This document shows, piece after piece, positions 36,950 through 50,109 of a stretch of DNA of 64,000 bases. The stretch is from Apoderus coryli. Its lineage: Eukaryota > Arthropoda > Insecta > Coleoptera > Attelabidae. The translations under genes and the position numbers were made by a program. Every line of letters begins with the position of its first letter. Position 1 is the stretch's first letter. The stretch covers positions 13,206,001 through 13,270,000 of the forward strand of contig OU452201.1 of assembly GCA_911728435.2 (NCBI GenBank). The letters run 5' to 3'. The notes under the pieces are model-generated. The model did no database searches. It was not told where the DNA came from and saw only the letters and a program-made list of their open reading frames with translations.

Positions 36950-37380
36950 TTTTCAATTTGCGGACGTTAGGGCCTTCGATTAGGCCATCCTCAGTACTAC
37001 AATTCGCAAAAAAAAACCTTATTAAAAAAATACAGATGCAACAAAAAAAAAATAAAATAACAAGCAAAATGACATATCCCGAAACACTAACATTTCGATA
37101 CATTTCTGTCTTTCTTTCTTCTTTAAATAGAGAATACATAGATACAAACAAAAATTCTTCTTAGACAAAAGGGAAACCGTATTTCAAGTTATCTATAGTC
37201 ATTTAATTATTAATCCGTTTTGTTTAAACACATTTTTTTTTTGTTTTTATGTATTGTCTATTTAAGAATAAAGAAAATAAAGAGAGAGATGTATTGAGAT
37301 TTTTGTGTCATTTGGTTTCTTATTTTTTTTGCATCTGTATTTTTATAATAATGTTTTTGTTTTCGAATTGTAGTAATATC
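36950..37380. mobile_element. Hairpin element just after the TRP-gamma stop
   Basis: Sequence near 36996-37045 (ctacaattcg ... tacagatgcaa) is the inverse of 37328-37376 (ttgcatctgta ... cgaattgtag). At 36966-36994 on the minus strand lies CTGAGGA-T-GGCC..GGCC followed by CTAAC, a decayed member of the hammerhead-like motif set. The element probably overlaps the TRP-gamma 3' UTR. Confidence 0.6.
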
Positions 37381-40300
37381 TGTTTGGGATTAATTATAAG
37401 CTAAAATTCTATAACCATAGTCTATAACCATAGCCTTGCGACAACAAATCAATTGAAAAGTCAGATTGCTATTAACTTAAGTAACGGGTAACGGGGTTGC
37501 ATATCATATTTGAACACCACAATTCATTATATAAAGGTGAAAAATGAACCGGCCCGTGACCGTGGCTAATATGGTTTTAATGAATACTAAGTAATTGTAT
37601 TACTGTTCATAAATCAATTTCCAATCGTTCCTTATATTTTTGCCCTGATGTTCAAGATTTAATTTTAGAGATTATTATTTTTTCTATTAAAACTATCTGA
37701 CACTCATTGTAGATTCTAATAAAGCAAATTAATTAGGCAAAAGGCAAATTCACTCAAGATTAATTCATTCTGTTAGAAACCTGAAAGGACAGAAATTTAT
37801 TTTTATTTATTTATTAGTTTTTATATTTAAATTTTTTTTAATACATATTATATTCAAATTGCAAATAGATAAATGCTTGAATTTGTAGGAAGAAAAAATA
37901 TTAATAAATATACTTAATTAGTGCCATTTTAAATCGAAACCGTTCATATTACTAATTCTATAATGTCGCTTAAATTGGAATATCTTGGGAAAAATTATTA
38001 AGTTATTAAGGGGAAGTAATTAGGCTTTTGTACAATTCATAGTATAATTACCATTTTGAGTGATTATTAAATTAACTGCAACAAGTTAGAGTTAATAATT
38101 TCAGAAAAGAGTAAGTCAGATCGCACGTTTTACAATTTTCAGCTGTGAATTTTTTATCCTCAAAATATTTAATTATGTATATAATAGCTTAATATTTGTT
38201 GATTTGCAAACATTATTTATACAAAAGGTCTGGTCAGTTGTCAGTTGGTTATAACCAGAGCCATTAATTTATTCACACCCACACACACATTTATACAAAA
38301 CTAGAATTCTAAAATAAGCATTTTCTGAAATGCTTTTATTTTAAGATGTTTTAACATCTGCTAAATTTATTGCGCACATTTTTGCTTCAACTTGTATTTT
38401 GATATCGCTAATTTCCTCTATTGACTAAAGATTGATTTGTTTCCGCATTATATTGGGCTTCAACATACCTACATCATTACAAATTAATTGAAAATTAAAT
38501 AAATACAAGAACAATTTTCAATTACCGATTACGCCATCATCACATTATGTTACATATTTGGCAATTATAAAAAATATTGCTTTAACTAAAAAAACAAATA
38601 CATGTAACACAAATTAGATAGGTAAATTAGGCAATAGGAATTTTAAAATCAATAAAAATCTTGTCCAAATATTTCATTCTAATTTAAATATATATGATAA
38701 ACTAAATGGACCATAAAATATATACAGGGACATCATACAATTTTAGTACTAGGTATATTATACCAGTTTTTATGTTTAGTAAATTTCGTATAGAAGGTTT
38801 TTTATACATAGTTATATCTTGTGTAGATTTCAAGATGAAAAATACTAATTTCGAGATATCCCAATTTTGTAATACTGATTTGTTTTTTTATGCAAGTGTT
38901 TAGCTAATCTAAATTCTTAAACGAGTTTATAAAATACATTTACAGATGTGCCCTGTATATTAGTAGTTATGTAAATATCAATAATTAATGACACCAGATT
39001 AATATAAAATTGAGTAATATATTTCGGAAAGGAATCGTTTTTATAATGTAATTTCGGTTGGTTTAATTGAAAATTTCCTTGTTCTATTCAGATCTAATAA
39101 TATTACTTAAGTTGTACGGGGTGTTCCACGATGAACTGCATGCGGCGATCGAAAATTGTCATTATTCCGGAAGTAACTAATGCGAATCTATTTCCGCTAA
39201 AACATGCGTCTTACCATAATGAAAATAGTTTAGATGCTATCCGACAATAACACCTATAACACAAGTATTTCGGAGTTCCTATTGGGACACTCTTTACAGA
39301 GGATACTAATATATTTTTCAGTTATTGAATATGCCTATGTTTAATCAAAATGTAAAGACCATAATATTAAAAATAATTTGTCCATTGAGTTAATATCAAA
39401 AGTATAATTTTATATAAAATTGGAAACCACTCTGAATTCAATTGATTTCAAATTTGATATAGATATATAATTTATCATATTCATGAACAAATGTAATAAC
39501 GAATGTTACATTTTGGCATATATTATGTACGATTTATCTTTTAGTCGAATCGTTATTCTGACTTAATTCTATAGCATTTAATAGCAGATATCCATAACCC
39601 ATAACAAAATTATTTATGATGGACTTATATAATATGAGTATAATAGTTCCTTTTCCTGTGAAGTTATTCTTAGCTGTAATCATATGCGTCACGCGCATGT
39701 TGTCTACTTTATTTGAATGAGTATTTGGCCACAGTATAATAAATAATACAGTATTCCGACTCTTCGCTCTCGTCATGCGCATCACGTCGCGCATGCCGCC
39801 ATTATAGGATAAAACGTGACAATAATGATAATAAGCGCCCTACCGGATAATATAAAAAGTTTACAGGGGTTTTCATTTAAGAGCGCTATCAGACACGTAA
39901 TAAAAAATATTAATTTGTAAACATAACCCAATTATTTTTAGTCAGTGATGTAAAACAATTTTCAGATTGGTTTATAAGTTAAATTTAGGTTAAGTTAGGA
40001 AGCACTGCTTCAACTTCGCCTTTTGTAAAAATGTTTTTTTTTACTTTAAAATATTTATCATTATTATTCTTGAAAGTTTTTTTGAACCTTATTATTTAAT
40101 TTGTACTAGTCGATTTTCTTGGGAATGAGGTTCAGATGAAACTAGTTTTTTGAAATAATATTTATTTCATGTCATGTCTTTTGTACAACGTTTCGACAAC
40201 ATTATGTTGTCTTCTTCAGGCAACAGAAACATCTTTTTTGTTTTATAATTTATAAAAAATATTAAATATTTCACTAACATAAAACGAAATCATTATTATT

Positions 40301-43300
40301 AAAAATCACCCAATTTAGTTCAAACTGGTGTCAACGTGGACTCGGAATGCTGTTCTTCATATATGCTGTGATTTGGCGACATTCCCCTCTTCTTATTTCT
40401 TCTAAGAAAATATTGTCAAAATAGTATTGTATATGCCAAAATATAGATATCAATATCGAATGACTTAGTTTATAACAGAAACTATACGAGGCCTTTAAAC
40501 GCATATAGTTAAAGAAACAAATATTAGTAGTAGTAAATTAATCTAGTTAGAAATTAAATAATTATTAAGCGATTGTTACTATTGGGTAGATGAATTTAAC
40601 CCTTTTGTCTATGGTATAAGATTATAAAGTTGCTTGTTATTGTTAAAATAATTATGGCTAAACAGATTTTTTGTAGTACATACCTACCATTTTAGCGACT
40701 CTATGATGCTGCTTATTATCTTAGGTGCTATCATTTATGCCCACTACTTATGAATTTTTCGATGACAACTGGGCTTGTACTTTCTTTTAATACCTATTAA
40801 GGTGGAATTTTGAGAAGAACTGAGTTATTACAGTTACTAAGTAGACAGTCGCGAAAGCCTTACACAATTTATTTATTATAATTATTTATATTAATTTTTA
40901 CTACCACGGTAATATAAAAGACACCCTGCAGTATTATTTTGTATACCAGAACTATAGCGCTTAGGCAGAGACAAAAATACAAAATTTGATCAAAACAGTG
41001 AATTGATGAGAATTCAGTAGTATTTCAGTAACTGCGTTTAATAAATTTTTAAAATGTTATTAATTAGAACAGAAAAACAGATAATATTAATACGAAGAAG
41101 CAGCAGATATTTTAGTAAAGTATTGTTTCTATCTAAAGTATTACCTACTATATAAGATTTAACAATATTTAAAAAACAGTATAAAACGCACAATGAAAAC
41201 ATATTAAGTTCAGTGGATCTCAAAGTTCTTGTTTTTTCTTTATTATTTTTTTTTCTGCCACCTTTATTAGTAATTTTAAGTTAGGGTTAGAAACTTCAAT
41301 TCAGAGTCTCATAAGTAATCATCAGTATAGGAGGTATTAATTTCCAAATGTTTACTGCCGGAAGTCAAACGGAAATAGAAACGCTCTGTACATTTTTCTT
41401 TAAGTTTGAAATTTGCTGAACGTCTTGTATATTTTATGTGGCTTAGCGGACAAATTACTGGCTTTAGAGGATTTTGTTTGATTAGAAAAATTAATTTCAA
41501 TCAGGCTGAGGCATGGGCCAACAACAGATAGTGACAAATTTGTTTCGCTCTTGGTACGAGATCGTAAGTCATGCCGATCTACAAGTACATCAGGCTTTAT
41601 TGTGATTCCTACTTAATTATTTTTCACTAACAAATCAACCTTTCCAACGAAGTTGATTGCTTTACTTTAAGTGTTTATTACTTATGAGGTTCTCTAAAAG
41701 ATTTCTGATAATCGTCACAAAGGATTTGCTATCTAATGTTAGTATTAAGGACTTATTCTTAAGGATAACTCGGGGAAATCACCTCTGAAAATTTGTAAAG
41801 TCATTTTGAAAAACAAAACATTTCCAGTAATTATCAGAAATTCCATGCAATTCAAAAAAGCTCTATTTCTATCGCAAAAATAATTTTTAACAATTTTTAG
41901 ATGAAATGGATTTCTAATTTAATACGGAACCTGTTTATGAGAGGCTTACTTTTCAAGAATGCCTTTTTATTGGATATAAAAACATAAATATGAAAACTCT
42001 GTGCATGAGTTGCATGAAATTCCAATTCTCTTCACATAGTCACTGAAATTCCAAGGTGATTTGCCCTTCGGCATAACCGCTGTATAAAAAGTAACATTTT
42101 AACATATTTGCAATATGTAATACAGTGGTTTTAGTATTTATATGATTAAAACAAACGAAATTGTAATATTAGATTTTTAAATAAAATATATTGGAAAATA
42201 TTGTGTATTTATTATGATATTCTTAATTTCATGGAAGGAATATGTATGCATATGTTGCAATTTTTTAATTAAAAGTAATTGACTTTATTTTCACATATTT
42301 TTTTATACAATAGTTATCTACCAATATATTGAAACATATTATTCAGGAGAATATTAAACTGCTTTGAAAATAAAGTAAATATCAGACAACTCCTTATTAG
42401 CTATACAATTACTAACACGTCAGATGACTTACGCGTTCTTACTGTAAAATATTATATACACAAATTGCTGATTAAGAATTTTCTAGTAGATGGATGCTCG
42501 TTTTATATAGAAATCTCTACAATGCAATGTACCTATCTGACAAATCTAGTTATAGGTTGAATAGGTATAAAACTCTTTTAAAGTTCGTAATTAAATCTTG
42601 GATTCTTCTATTTTTTGAAAAAGACATTGACAAATTAGACAATTAGAAACTTATGGAAAACGAAAATCTAATTATTCGAGATATTGCTTTTCCTGATAAG
42701 TGATTAAAAGGAAATGGGAAACATACTTATATTTTGTTCTAGAAGCACAATTACATTAGCTACTCTTCAAGTATAGAGTGAACAGTTGCTAATTAATCAT
42801 CAATTTAAAAGAGAGGAGATAACATTGTGAGGAAAACAAACAATATTGTTTTGTCGATGAAACTAATGGCTTCTGAGGTAGGAATATTCTAGAAATGAGT
42901 TCTAGTGAGTTTTGGTTCCACTATATTCGATCGATGACAATTTGGACAAGGTTCTATTTTGAATAATGGCGGTGATTTGACAATAATTCCTATCAGTAAA
43001 AGTTTTAATTTTACAGGACGAATATAAATTGACACAACTATGGGTTTTAAGAAAATCTGTTGGCTTAATTCCATTAACGTCATTAGAGCTGGATTAGATA
43101 ACCAGATATTATTCGACAACTTCAAATTTGTTATGATTAAAAACGCAGTTACCTAGTTGATATTGCTTTACTAAATGTTTCACATAGGGATTATTTCTAT
43201 AAACCTGTAATGATCTTTTTTAACATATATTTTAAGTTTTACTGACTATAAAAAAGATTGTCACAAAAAGAATGACAATCTTTAGGAATTACCCTTTAAT

Positions 43301-43384
43301 GATTGTAGATGATTCAATTTTTTTCTGATTTTTAATGGAGTTGATTAATGACGTATACTTAATATTGTTCAGAAAATGTGGTTT
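37381..43384. other. Intergenic region between TRP-gamma and the TPR gene
   Basis: Six kilobases of AT-rich DNA without a recognisable gene. Minor features: a short (CA) run at about 38278-38290, a possible transposon end cggggtgttccacgatgaac at 39118, and a hammerhead-like motif at 40190-40219 (minus). Open frames at 38706, 39534, 41038, 41309 and 42889 show no homology or splice context. Confidence 0.6.
40140..40225 (-). repeat. Hammerhead-like motif copy with a different stem
   Basis: Read on the minus strand: CTGAAGA, A, GACAAC..GTTGTC, GAAACGTTGTAC, then ..gacatgaaataaa. The flanks match the palindromes near 26300 and 27850, but the helix II stem is a different, still perfectly paired sequence. 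This covariation is what a selected RNA hairpin would show. Confidence 0.5.
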
Positions 43385-43710
43385 AAGAAGACATGACGGC
43401 GCACCACCACATAGAGGTAGACAAGTTACTGTTTGGTTAAATGACCATTTCCCGAATAAATGGATAAGTCAAGGAGGTCTTTCCTCCGATCTGAATCCTC
43501 TAGATTTTTATTGATAGAGCCCCATGAGACACCTGGTCCACCATACTGAAATCAATACTCATTAGCAGTTACTTGAAAGAATTCAAGTTGCAAATAACCA
43601 AATAAGAAATGATCCACATCTCATCCGTCGAGTAACCGAAATTTTAGTTTGTCCATGTGAGACTTGCATTCAAGCTGACGATAGACATTTTGAACCATTT
43701 TATAGTCTCA
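43385..43710 (+). pseudogene. Tc1/mariner transposase remnant (3' part)
   Basis: The frame reads HDGAPPHRGRQVTVWLNDHF, then SSDLNPLDFY and a stop, then in continuing sequence RIQVANNQIRNDPHLIRRV and CIQADDRHFEPF. These match the second and third catalytic-D regions and the C-terminus (CI..GGHFEHLL) of mariner-like transposases, especially the rosa-like element at 60056-62025. In-frame stops and the lack of the N-terminal half show it is dead. Confidence 0.75.
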
Positions 43711-44235
43711 AGTTTTATGGCAAATTGTTGATTTTTATTATTCATTTTAGGGGTGAGCGACATTTGATAATCAGCCGGTATGCTTGTAACTTCTAAACAG
43801 AACAAATCGGACCCATGTTCATTAATATTTTTTTTTAGAAGAAACCCATCTATTATCTTTTAAAGTTTGTTATAGAACTTGTAGAACACCTTGTATATTA
43901 TCTAAACATTATTGTTTATTATAAAACATTTTAAATTTCTTTACACATAAGAAATAATTGCATTGCAAAATATAATTTTAATTATAAAATATTATTGTAT
44001 TTATTATTAAATTATTATTGTATTATTATTTATCATTTTTGTCTATGGTAGGTATGTCTGTGTAGAAATCGAGTGAGGAACGTTACGATTTATGCCAGGT
44101 CGATTTACTTTTATTTGTTGACATGAAAACTTGGTACAGTGTATGCGTTTGTTGCGAATTTCCTCCTCCTTTGACATTTCATCTTTGGCTCTCACATATG
44201 TCAAAACTAAGTATTTAATAAACAATTAAAAAATA
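43711..44235. other. Spacer and probable promoter region of the TPR gene
   Basis: AT-rich with TTATTA-type repeats near 43960-44040, and no recognisable core promoter motif. A minus-strand frame at 44043-44225 has no support. Confidence 0.45.
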
Positions 44236-47200
44236 ATGGCAGAAGCAAATATTAATTATGAGGAAAATTTTATTAAACGAGAACGTAGGAAAAAGAAAGA
44301 AACTGAACAAAAAATTAAGAAAATGCGTGACGAATTACCTACATATTCTTTGGATGAAATAAGACAGTGCGTTTTCAATATTAATAACTTAATCATATAT
44401 TATCATTTAATATTCATTATATTTTATTAGCTACAGGATGCCATACTGTCAATCAGTACTGTTGGAATTAAAAGAAAACAATTATTTGCATGCAGCAGAG
44501 TACTTGGCACAACTATTAGACCATGAAGAAAAACAACGTCTTCATTTAGATCCAAATAGTATTATTTGGACAAGACCATTACTGGCTGAAACAGATGATG
44601 AAATTAAATTTATAAAAGAAGCTTTAGTTAGAGCAGAAAATGCTTTCAATGAAGGTTAAATTGTATTTCTACTAAGAATAAATAGATCACTATGATGTCT
44701 GGTGGTGACTGTTTTCCTGAAAATACCAAAACAAAATACAATCTAATTTTTTAACATAAATAGGTAGGTTGGTTCGAAACGAGCGGGTCCGCCCGCATCC
44801 TCCACTGCAAATATCTGAGGGTCTATTGTGGCTCACACCTATTTATATTTCACTCAGCAGCTCAATTTTCTTAATGAAGACGAATATTTTGCTGGGTTAG
44901 GTTAGTCACAATCGAGAGATTATAGTCCCACCAGGCAGCGCAGATCAGATCTACTCATACCCAACAATTCCCTGGCCTTTGATTTCGAAGGATTAACAAT
45001 CTCCTTCGACTGTATCAACATATCTAAACTTTTTGAAAAGTGGCCAGGGATCCAGACGAGAGTCAGATTATTGTTTTTGATGCTCCTATAGTAAGTTTGA
45101 CAATAAAACTGCAATTTTAAATTAATTTGGCTGTACCTATTAATAATTTAGACTGATTTTGTATGATTTTTGTAAAGGAAATTATGAAAAAGAAGTTGAA
45201 GAAATATTAAAACCTACTATTCATTTCGCTTTTACTAATGGTGAAGATTGGTGGTGGCTTGCGGAGCAGTTACTATTACTGTCTGTTGAGATTTCAGTAG
45301 AATATCAAACAGTTGAAAATAAGCATGAAGCTTGGAGTAGATTTATTCTATCCAAATTTTTAATTGAAAATGGTAATTTACTTATATAATATATACCTAT
45401 AAATAATATTTTCATGCATGTTGCCCATTTGCCGATATAGGGACTCGATATTTACCTTCAACATTCAAAGTGCTACGCTGCTAGATTTTGTAAATTTGAA
45501 ATTCAGTTCAACTAATTCCAATTTTTAGCTCGTGAATATGGTGATGCAGAATTTCAACTCAATATTGTTAGAGATATTACCACAGGCAAATGGTGGAATA
45601 TGAAACCGTATTTTCCGGACATCAAAGATACATTGTTTATGAACACGAATAGACTGCTCTATTTTTGTGCAATTCGCGAAGCAAAGTTTTGGGCTAAAAC
45701 TGATAAAGTGAAAGCTACAGATTTAGCGATGAAGGCCAAGAAACGAGCAAGTGAAGGTAGACATTATTTTACTAGGTTGACTTTATAACTTATTTACCCT
45801 AATCATTGTTGACTTCGACCAAAAAAACTGCTGTGAAATAAAGTTGTTCAATGTTTCATTTTAATATGTACTACCTGATAAAATCTTACAATTTATAGCA
45901 TGTTATCGCGATGGAGAAACCGAAGCACTATTACTTAAGGGACAGTGTGAACTTGAGATTGATCCTAAAACAGCAATTTCTAGTTTTAATAAAGCGTACT
46001 ACATACAACACAAATTAAAGTGTGCTGAGGGAATGTGCGAAGCCCGAGTACAACTTTCGAAAGCATATTTAGTGTAAGAAATAAACTTTAAATTAACTAC
46101 ACATACTTATATTCCCCTTATTCCCCAAGTTCGAGAATCTCTGAACTTTAGCCAGCCTTAGTATAACAGTTGAACACACACTAGACTACTGGGTTGCACG
46201 CCTGATATCGAGGTGTAAAACTAACTTACAGTACATATTCATTTAGTCTGAGTGGCTGAATGATTTGTCTCTCGGTGGTCAAAATGTATCATGTGATCAT
46301 TGTCTAAACTTCTAAAAACAATGTGTTTGAAAAAAGAGAGATTAATATTGATATGACAAATCGATAGAAATTCTTATGCAAAAATTATTTAGTCTATTTC
46401 GTAGCATTATTAGGAAACTATCAAACGCTAGAGTTTGTAATATTTTACTGCTACTCAAAACTATGTCTCGAAAAGAAAGGCCTTGGTTCTGACATGAAAC
46501 ATTGACAGAATTGTCTTGTATTGCAAGTTTTAATTATAATATCTGTTTTAGACGCGGGACTCCTTATCTGGCATTGCAAAACCTTATTATGCTAAAAGAA
46601 ACAGCGGAAGCATATAAATTGCAGTTCTATTTAGCACAAGCATACCGGTTTTTGGGCGAATATTATTTAAATAAAGGGGAGCCATACAAGGCGACACCGC
46701 TGTTAGCGGCTGCACTTGAAATTTTTCATACGCAAGGTAACGTCGATGAAAGTGAACAAGTGCGAAATCTTCAGGCAGTATCGGCTGGTATGTATTATTA
46801 ATAGTAAAATTGGTTAGCCTAACATGGCTGCAAAATAGATATTTGTATTCGGTGGTTTATATATAATTCGATCAAATCTTACTTACTCAAGTATACAAAT
46901 GACTTGGCGTATTTAACACACCTATTTAAATAAACTGTTGCCCTCGAGGCACGAATAGCTCTCCATATTTAAGTGTAAAACTAATAATTTTATGACCTTT
47001 TTGTCATTTATCTAAAATTTTTATATATTTTATTTTGTTTTAGACATCAGCTATTTTTTTAAAGTATCGGGTTTTGTTCATTTTTCTTCTCTTTCAGATC
47101 TTCTACGCCAAGTTGAAAATAGTTGATTTTTTTTATAATAAAATTTATTTTGCCTCCTTTTCTACTATTTACGAAGGCCTATGTAAACAAAATTGTTATG

Positions 47201-49925
47201 CTGCATGTTGTAGGTTATCTTATATCAAAGCTATATATAATTAGCTAATTTTTCTGTTATATTTGGAATTTTTGTTTTCGTTTTTGACCCTTTTTTACAC
47301 TATTTTCAGTTCATTTCTGTAACATTTTTTAGGTTATATTCTATTACAATTATATATTTAATTAAACTAGTTAAATATATTTTTTTCTTCATATTACCCC
47401 CTTTTCTACTATTTACGAACGCCTATGTAATTAAAAATTTTATGCTGCGTTTTGTAGGTTATCTTATATCAAAGCTATATATAATTAGCCAATTTTTCGG
47501 ATTTATTTGGGAAACGTTTTTTTTTTCGTTTTTGACCCTTTTTTTAAACTATTTTTGAACGCCTGTGTGAACTAATTATTTTATGGAATATTTTTTAGCT
47601 TATATTGTATCACAACTATGCAAAATTATTCCATATTTCGAATTAGTTTAGGAAATATATATTTTTTATGTTTTGACCCCTTTTCCACTATTTACGAACG
47701 CCTATGAAAGTAAGTTAGTTGTGACACATTTTATAGGTTATATTCTATCAAAACTATAAATAACTAGTTAATATTTCTGCGATGTTTAAGAAATACGTTA
47801 TTTTTTAAATCTTTTTTACCCCATTTTACACTATTTTCGAACGCCAATGTGGTCTAATATTTTATGTTCAATATTTTAGGTTATATTCAATTAAATGCGT
47901 TAAAAATTATGCAGTATTTCGGATAAGTTTAAGAACTATGAATTTTTTTAATTTTTGAACCCTCTTTTAAACCCCTTGACTACGCTCAATGTTTTCCAAA
48001 ATCTAATCAGCTCCTTGCAATGTCCAATAGTATTTTTGTACCAAATTTGGTTAAAATCTGTTAAGCGGTTTTTGCGATTTCGTGCATACAGACAGACAGA
48101 CAGACATTTTTTTAAAACTACTTATTTATGTATAAAATGACCAAAAACAAGTATTTCCGGTGAAATTAAATTTTTTTTTTTCATGAAACTAATAGTCTTC
48201 AATATACATATATTACATATATGATATGGAGAGCTAAAAATATAGGTGTCTCAAAATTAATACAACATTTGAATTTTTCGCCATTTATGCAATAAAATGT
48301 TGGCAACCCTAAAAAGAAAACAAATCGACAGCTGCCAGTTTAGGGTTAGTAAAAATGAAGCGTTACACAATAGAACAAGGTGTCTTCATTCAAAAATAAT
48401 GAAAGCTTCGCGGCCGCAGTTCGAAAATTTCATACAAAATGAAGAGATTAATTGAAAAATTCCGGGAAACAGGATCCGTTGGAGTCGCCAAACACATTGG
48501 TCGTCCAAAAACAAGCCGTTCAAATGTCAATATTCAAGCAGTTCTTGAGAGTGTCGGTGAATATCCAGGAACCTCAATTCGGCGTCGTGGACAAGAATTG
48601 CAAATTGGAAGAAGCTCTCTACAGCGTATACTTCCTAAGGATTTGTGTCTCCATGCTTACCAAATTCAAGTAACACAACAAGCCTAATGACCATCCACAG
48701 CGAAGAGAGTTTACAGAATGGATTATTCAGCATTAACAAATGCTGATTTTTCGAGCAAAATCATCCTAAGCGACGAAGCACATTTTCACTTTCATGGGTT
48801 TGTTAATCGCCAAAACTGCCGCTTTTGGGGTTGTGAGAACCCACATGTGATTGTCGAAAAACAAATGCATCCACAACGTGTCAATGTTTGGTGTGGATTT
48901 TGAGCTGAAGGCATAATTGGACCATACTTTTTGAAAATGAGGCAAAACTATGTTTTCTCTTTAATTCAAATCTTGCGTTAATTTTGGGACACCCTTTATA
49001 TAACCAAAAAGTCAGACACCCAACCATAATATTTGTTCGGATGCGTTAGCCATTACAGCTGACTTAAACCGATAAAATTCAAATGAAATCGGCATAGAGG
49101 ATTGTAGAGAGGAAAGTTATTGTGTAGCTTTGGGTAAACTAAACACGTATCTTCCTTCGTAATCTATAATTATTATAACAATCTAGCGATCGTTCTATAA
49201 AAACCACCATTTGCTCCTAGTGTCATCCATTACCTAGGTTAGTGACAAATTCTAATGCTGTTAGGATATTCTTCAAACTCACTTCTATTAATTTACGAAT
49301 GGAATGCTGAATAATTGCATTTAGTAAATGTGCGATAAAGTGAGGTTGAGTGGTAATATCTTTTAATTAAGTAGCTAGCATAAGGAAATTCACTGTTAAG
49401 TTAAATAAATTACCTATGTAAGATATTATATTTAGGTCTGGAATTGATGCCGGAATACATCACGCTACTCATGAAAACCAATAAACGTAATCCAACGTGG
49501 TTTTCCAATATTATACAAATGGTACAGTGGAAAGATGCTCGAGAACCATTTTGGAATGACATAGAGACTGATCAATTTGATCCACAAAGTGAGAGACGTT
49601 TAAATGTAGATGAATTGATGTATATGGAATTTGGTTCAGAAAGACCGTCAGAAGAAAAAAGTTCAAGTACAATGTTGCCGTTAATTAAGGGAAGATATGT
49701 GAGTAGTATTCGGCAGATACAGGTAATTTAAAATATTTCAAAATTGCATGTAACCCTAAGAAGGAAATTATTTCTTAGGCTTCTCCTAGCGAAAGTTCCG
49801 ATACATCAAGTGCAACAGCTATTGCCGACGAACCGCAATCTAAACATGTCACATTACGAGCTGAAACTATTATTGAACTACTAACTAGTGCAACTGTTAT
49901 TAAAACTCTGAACACTAAATCTTGA
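44236..49925 (+). CDS. TTC29: TPR-repeat protein, TTC29-like (probable axonemal protein)
   Basis: Eight exons join without phase conflict: 44236-44366, 44437-44654, 45178-45372, 45529-45756, 45899-46073, 46552-46787, 49436-49722, 49779-49925 (TGA); 538 aa. The start ATG follows aaaaaataatgg and opens with a basic coiled region (KRERRKKKETEQKIKKM). The body is helical with TPR-like pairs, clearest in exons 5-6 (KGQCELEIDPKTAISSFNKA, LAQAYRFLGEYYLNKGEPYK). The exon 7 segment QWKDARE and the order of motifs resemble TTC29, which in other animals acts in cilia and sperm flagella with dynein arms. The name rests on remembered similarity, so another ciliary TPR protein is possible. Exon 3 starts at GGAAAT after TTTTTGTAAAG; an upstream AG would not keep frame. 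Convergent with the CYP4G gene. Confidence 0.75.
44655..45177 (+). other. TPR gene intron 2
   Basis: The donor is weak (GAAG|GTTAAA) and the acceptor TTGTAAAG is chosen by frame. A GC-richer stretch around 44780-45080 (gcgggtccgcccgcatcc; minus frame 44920-45114 with ..VWIPGHFSKSLDML) may be an old retroelement fragment, since VWIPGH is a common RNase H phrase in non-LTR elements. Confidence 0.5.
44920..45090 (-). pseudogene. Possible retrotransposon RNase H fragment
   Basis: The minus-strand frame contains SIKNNNLTLVWIPGHFS followed by LDMLIQSKE. The phrase W(I/V)PGH with surrounding residues is typical of the RNase H domain of insect Jockey/I-type non-LTR elements (VWIPGHxGI.GNE.AD). Only about 50 residues are visible and the rest is missing. 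Confidence 0.5.
46074..46551 (+). other. TPR gene intron 5
   Basis: The donor is TTAGT|GTAAGA and the acceptor TGTTTTAG. Nothing was recognised in the 478 bases. Confidence 0.65.
47040..47960 (+). repeat. Degenerate tandem array, units of about 120-240 bases
   Basis: At least five successive units share the order: tttttgacccc(t)ttt, ctactatttacgaacgccta, a variable stretch, ttttataggttatattctatc, aaaactat. Examples of the acgaacgcc core lie near 47175, 47418, 47558, 47695 and 47841. Units have diverged in length and sequence. No protein is encoded. Confidence 0.75.
48000..48110 (+). repeat. Dispersed-element tail ending in (CAGA)n
   Basis: It contains ttgtaccaaatttggttaaaatctgttaagcggtttttgcg followed closely by cagacagacagacagac. 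A related phrase occurs at 11840-11890. This structure is common at the 3' ends of dispersed insect elements. It immediately follows the tandem array and may be its terminus. Confidence 0.6.
48246..48995 (+). mobile_element. Internally deleted Tc1/mariner element with transposase remnants
   Basis: The ends are inverted: ggtgtctcaaaattaatac on the left and gcgttaattttgggacacc on the right. Inside, a first frame (48439-48687) has the N-terminal helix-turn-helix region (IEKFRETGSVGVAKHIGRPKT, SSLQRIL). A second (48718-48903) has the first catalytic region (ILSDEAHFHFHGFVNRQNCRFW, NVWCGF). A stop follows and the remainder of the catalytic domain is deleted. It is a dead element in an intron of the TPR gene. 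Confidence 0.85.
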
Positions 49926-50003
49926 ACTTTATTTGTTCATATGCATTTCCAAAATAACTTCATTTATATAACAATAATACATGAATATTTTTAATAGCGA
50001 TAA

Positions 50004-50009
50004 AATAAA
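50004..50009 (+). terminator. Poly(A) signal AATAAA of the TPR gene
   Basis: AATAAA lies about 80 bases after the TGA at 49923-49925. The opposing CYP4G signal is only about 90 bases further, so the two transcripts end tail-to-tail and may overlap. Confidence 0.6.
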
Positions 50010-50094
50010 TTATACTACAGCATGTTATCACAACTACCTTACTAATTTTATACAGTTCTATTATTTACTACATATACATTTTTTTAAATAAATC

Positions 50095-50100
50095 TTTATT
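50095..50100 (-). terminator. Poly(A) signal AATAAA of the CYP4G gene
   Basis: TTTATT on the plus strand reads AATAAA on the minus strand, ten bases after the CYP4G stop codon at 50110-50112. The equivalent in the duplicate is at 59069-59074. Confidence 0.6.
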
Positions 50101-50109
50101 CATAACAAT

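Larger units (their letters stand above)
46788..49435 (+). other. TPR gene intron 6, with a tandem array and a dead transposon
   Basis: The largest intron of the gene (2.65 kb). It contains a degenerate tandem repeat (47040-47960), a tail with a (CAGA) run (48000-48110) and a deleted mariner-type element (48246-48995). The remainder is AT-rich. Confidence 0.75.

Noticed and set aside
39534..39794. 86-codon minus-strand frame in the intergenic region
   Set aside because: No homology, no codon-bias or splice support; within chance length for this base composition.
42889..43125. 78-codon minus-strand frame ending in CPNCHRSNIVEP
   Set aside because: A possible zinc-knuckle look-alike, but no partner motifs and no recognisable family.
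45130..45177. Earlier acceptor for TPR gene exon 3 (TTTAG at about 45151)
   Set aside because: It would bring an immediate in-frame stop with the phase 1 donor of exon 2; the acceptor at 45177 keeps frame and gives NEGNYEKEVEE.
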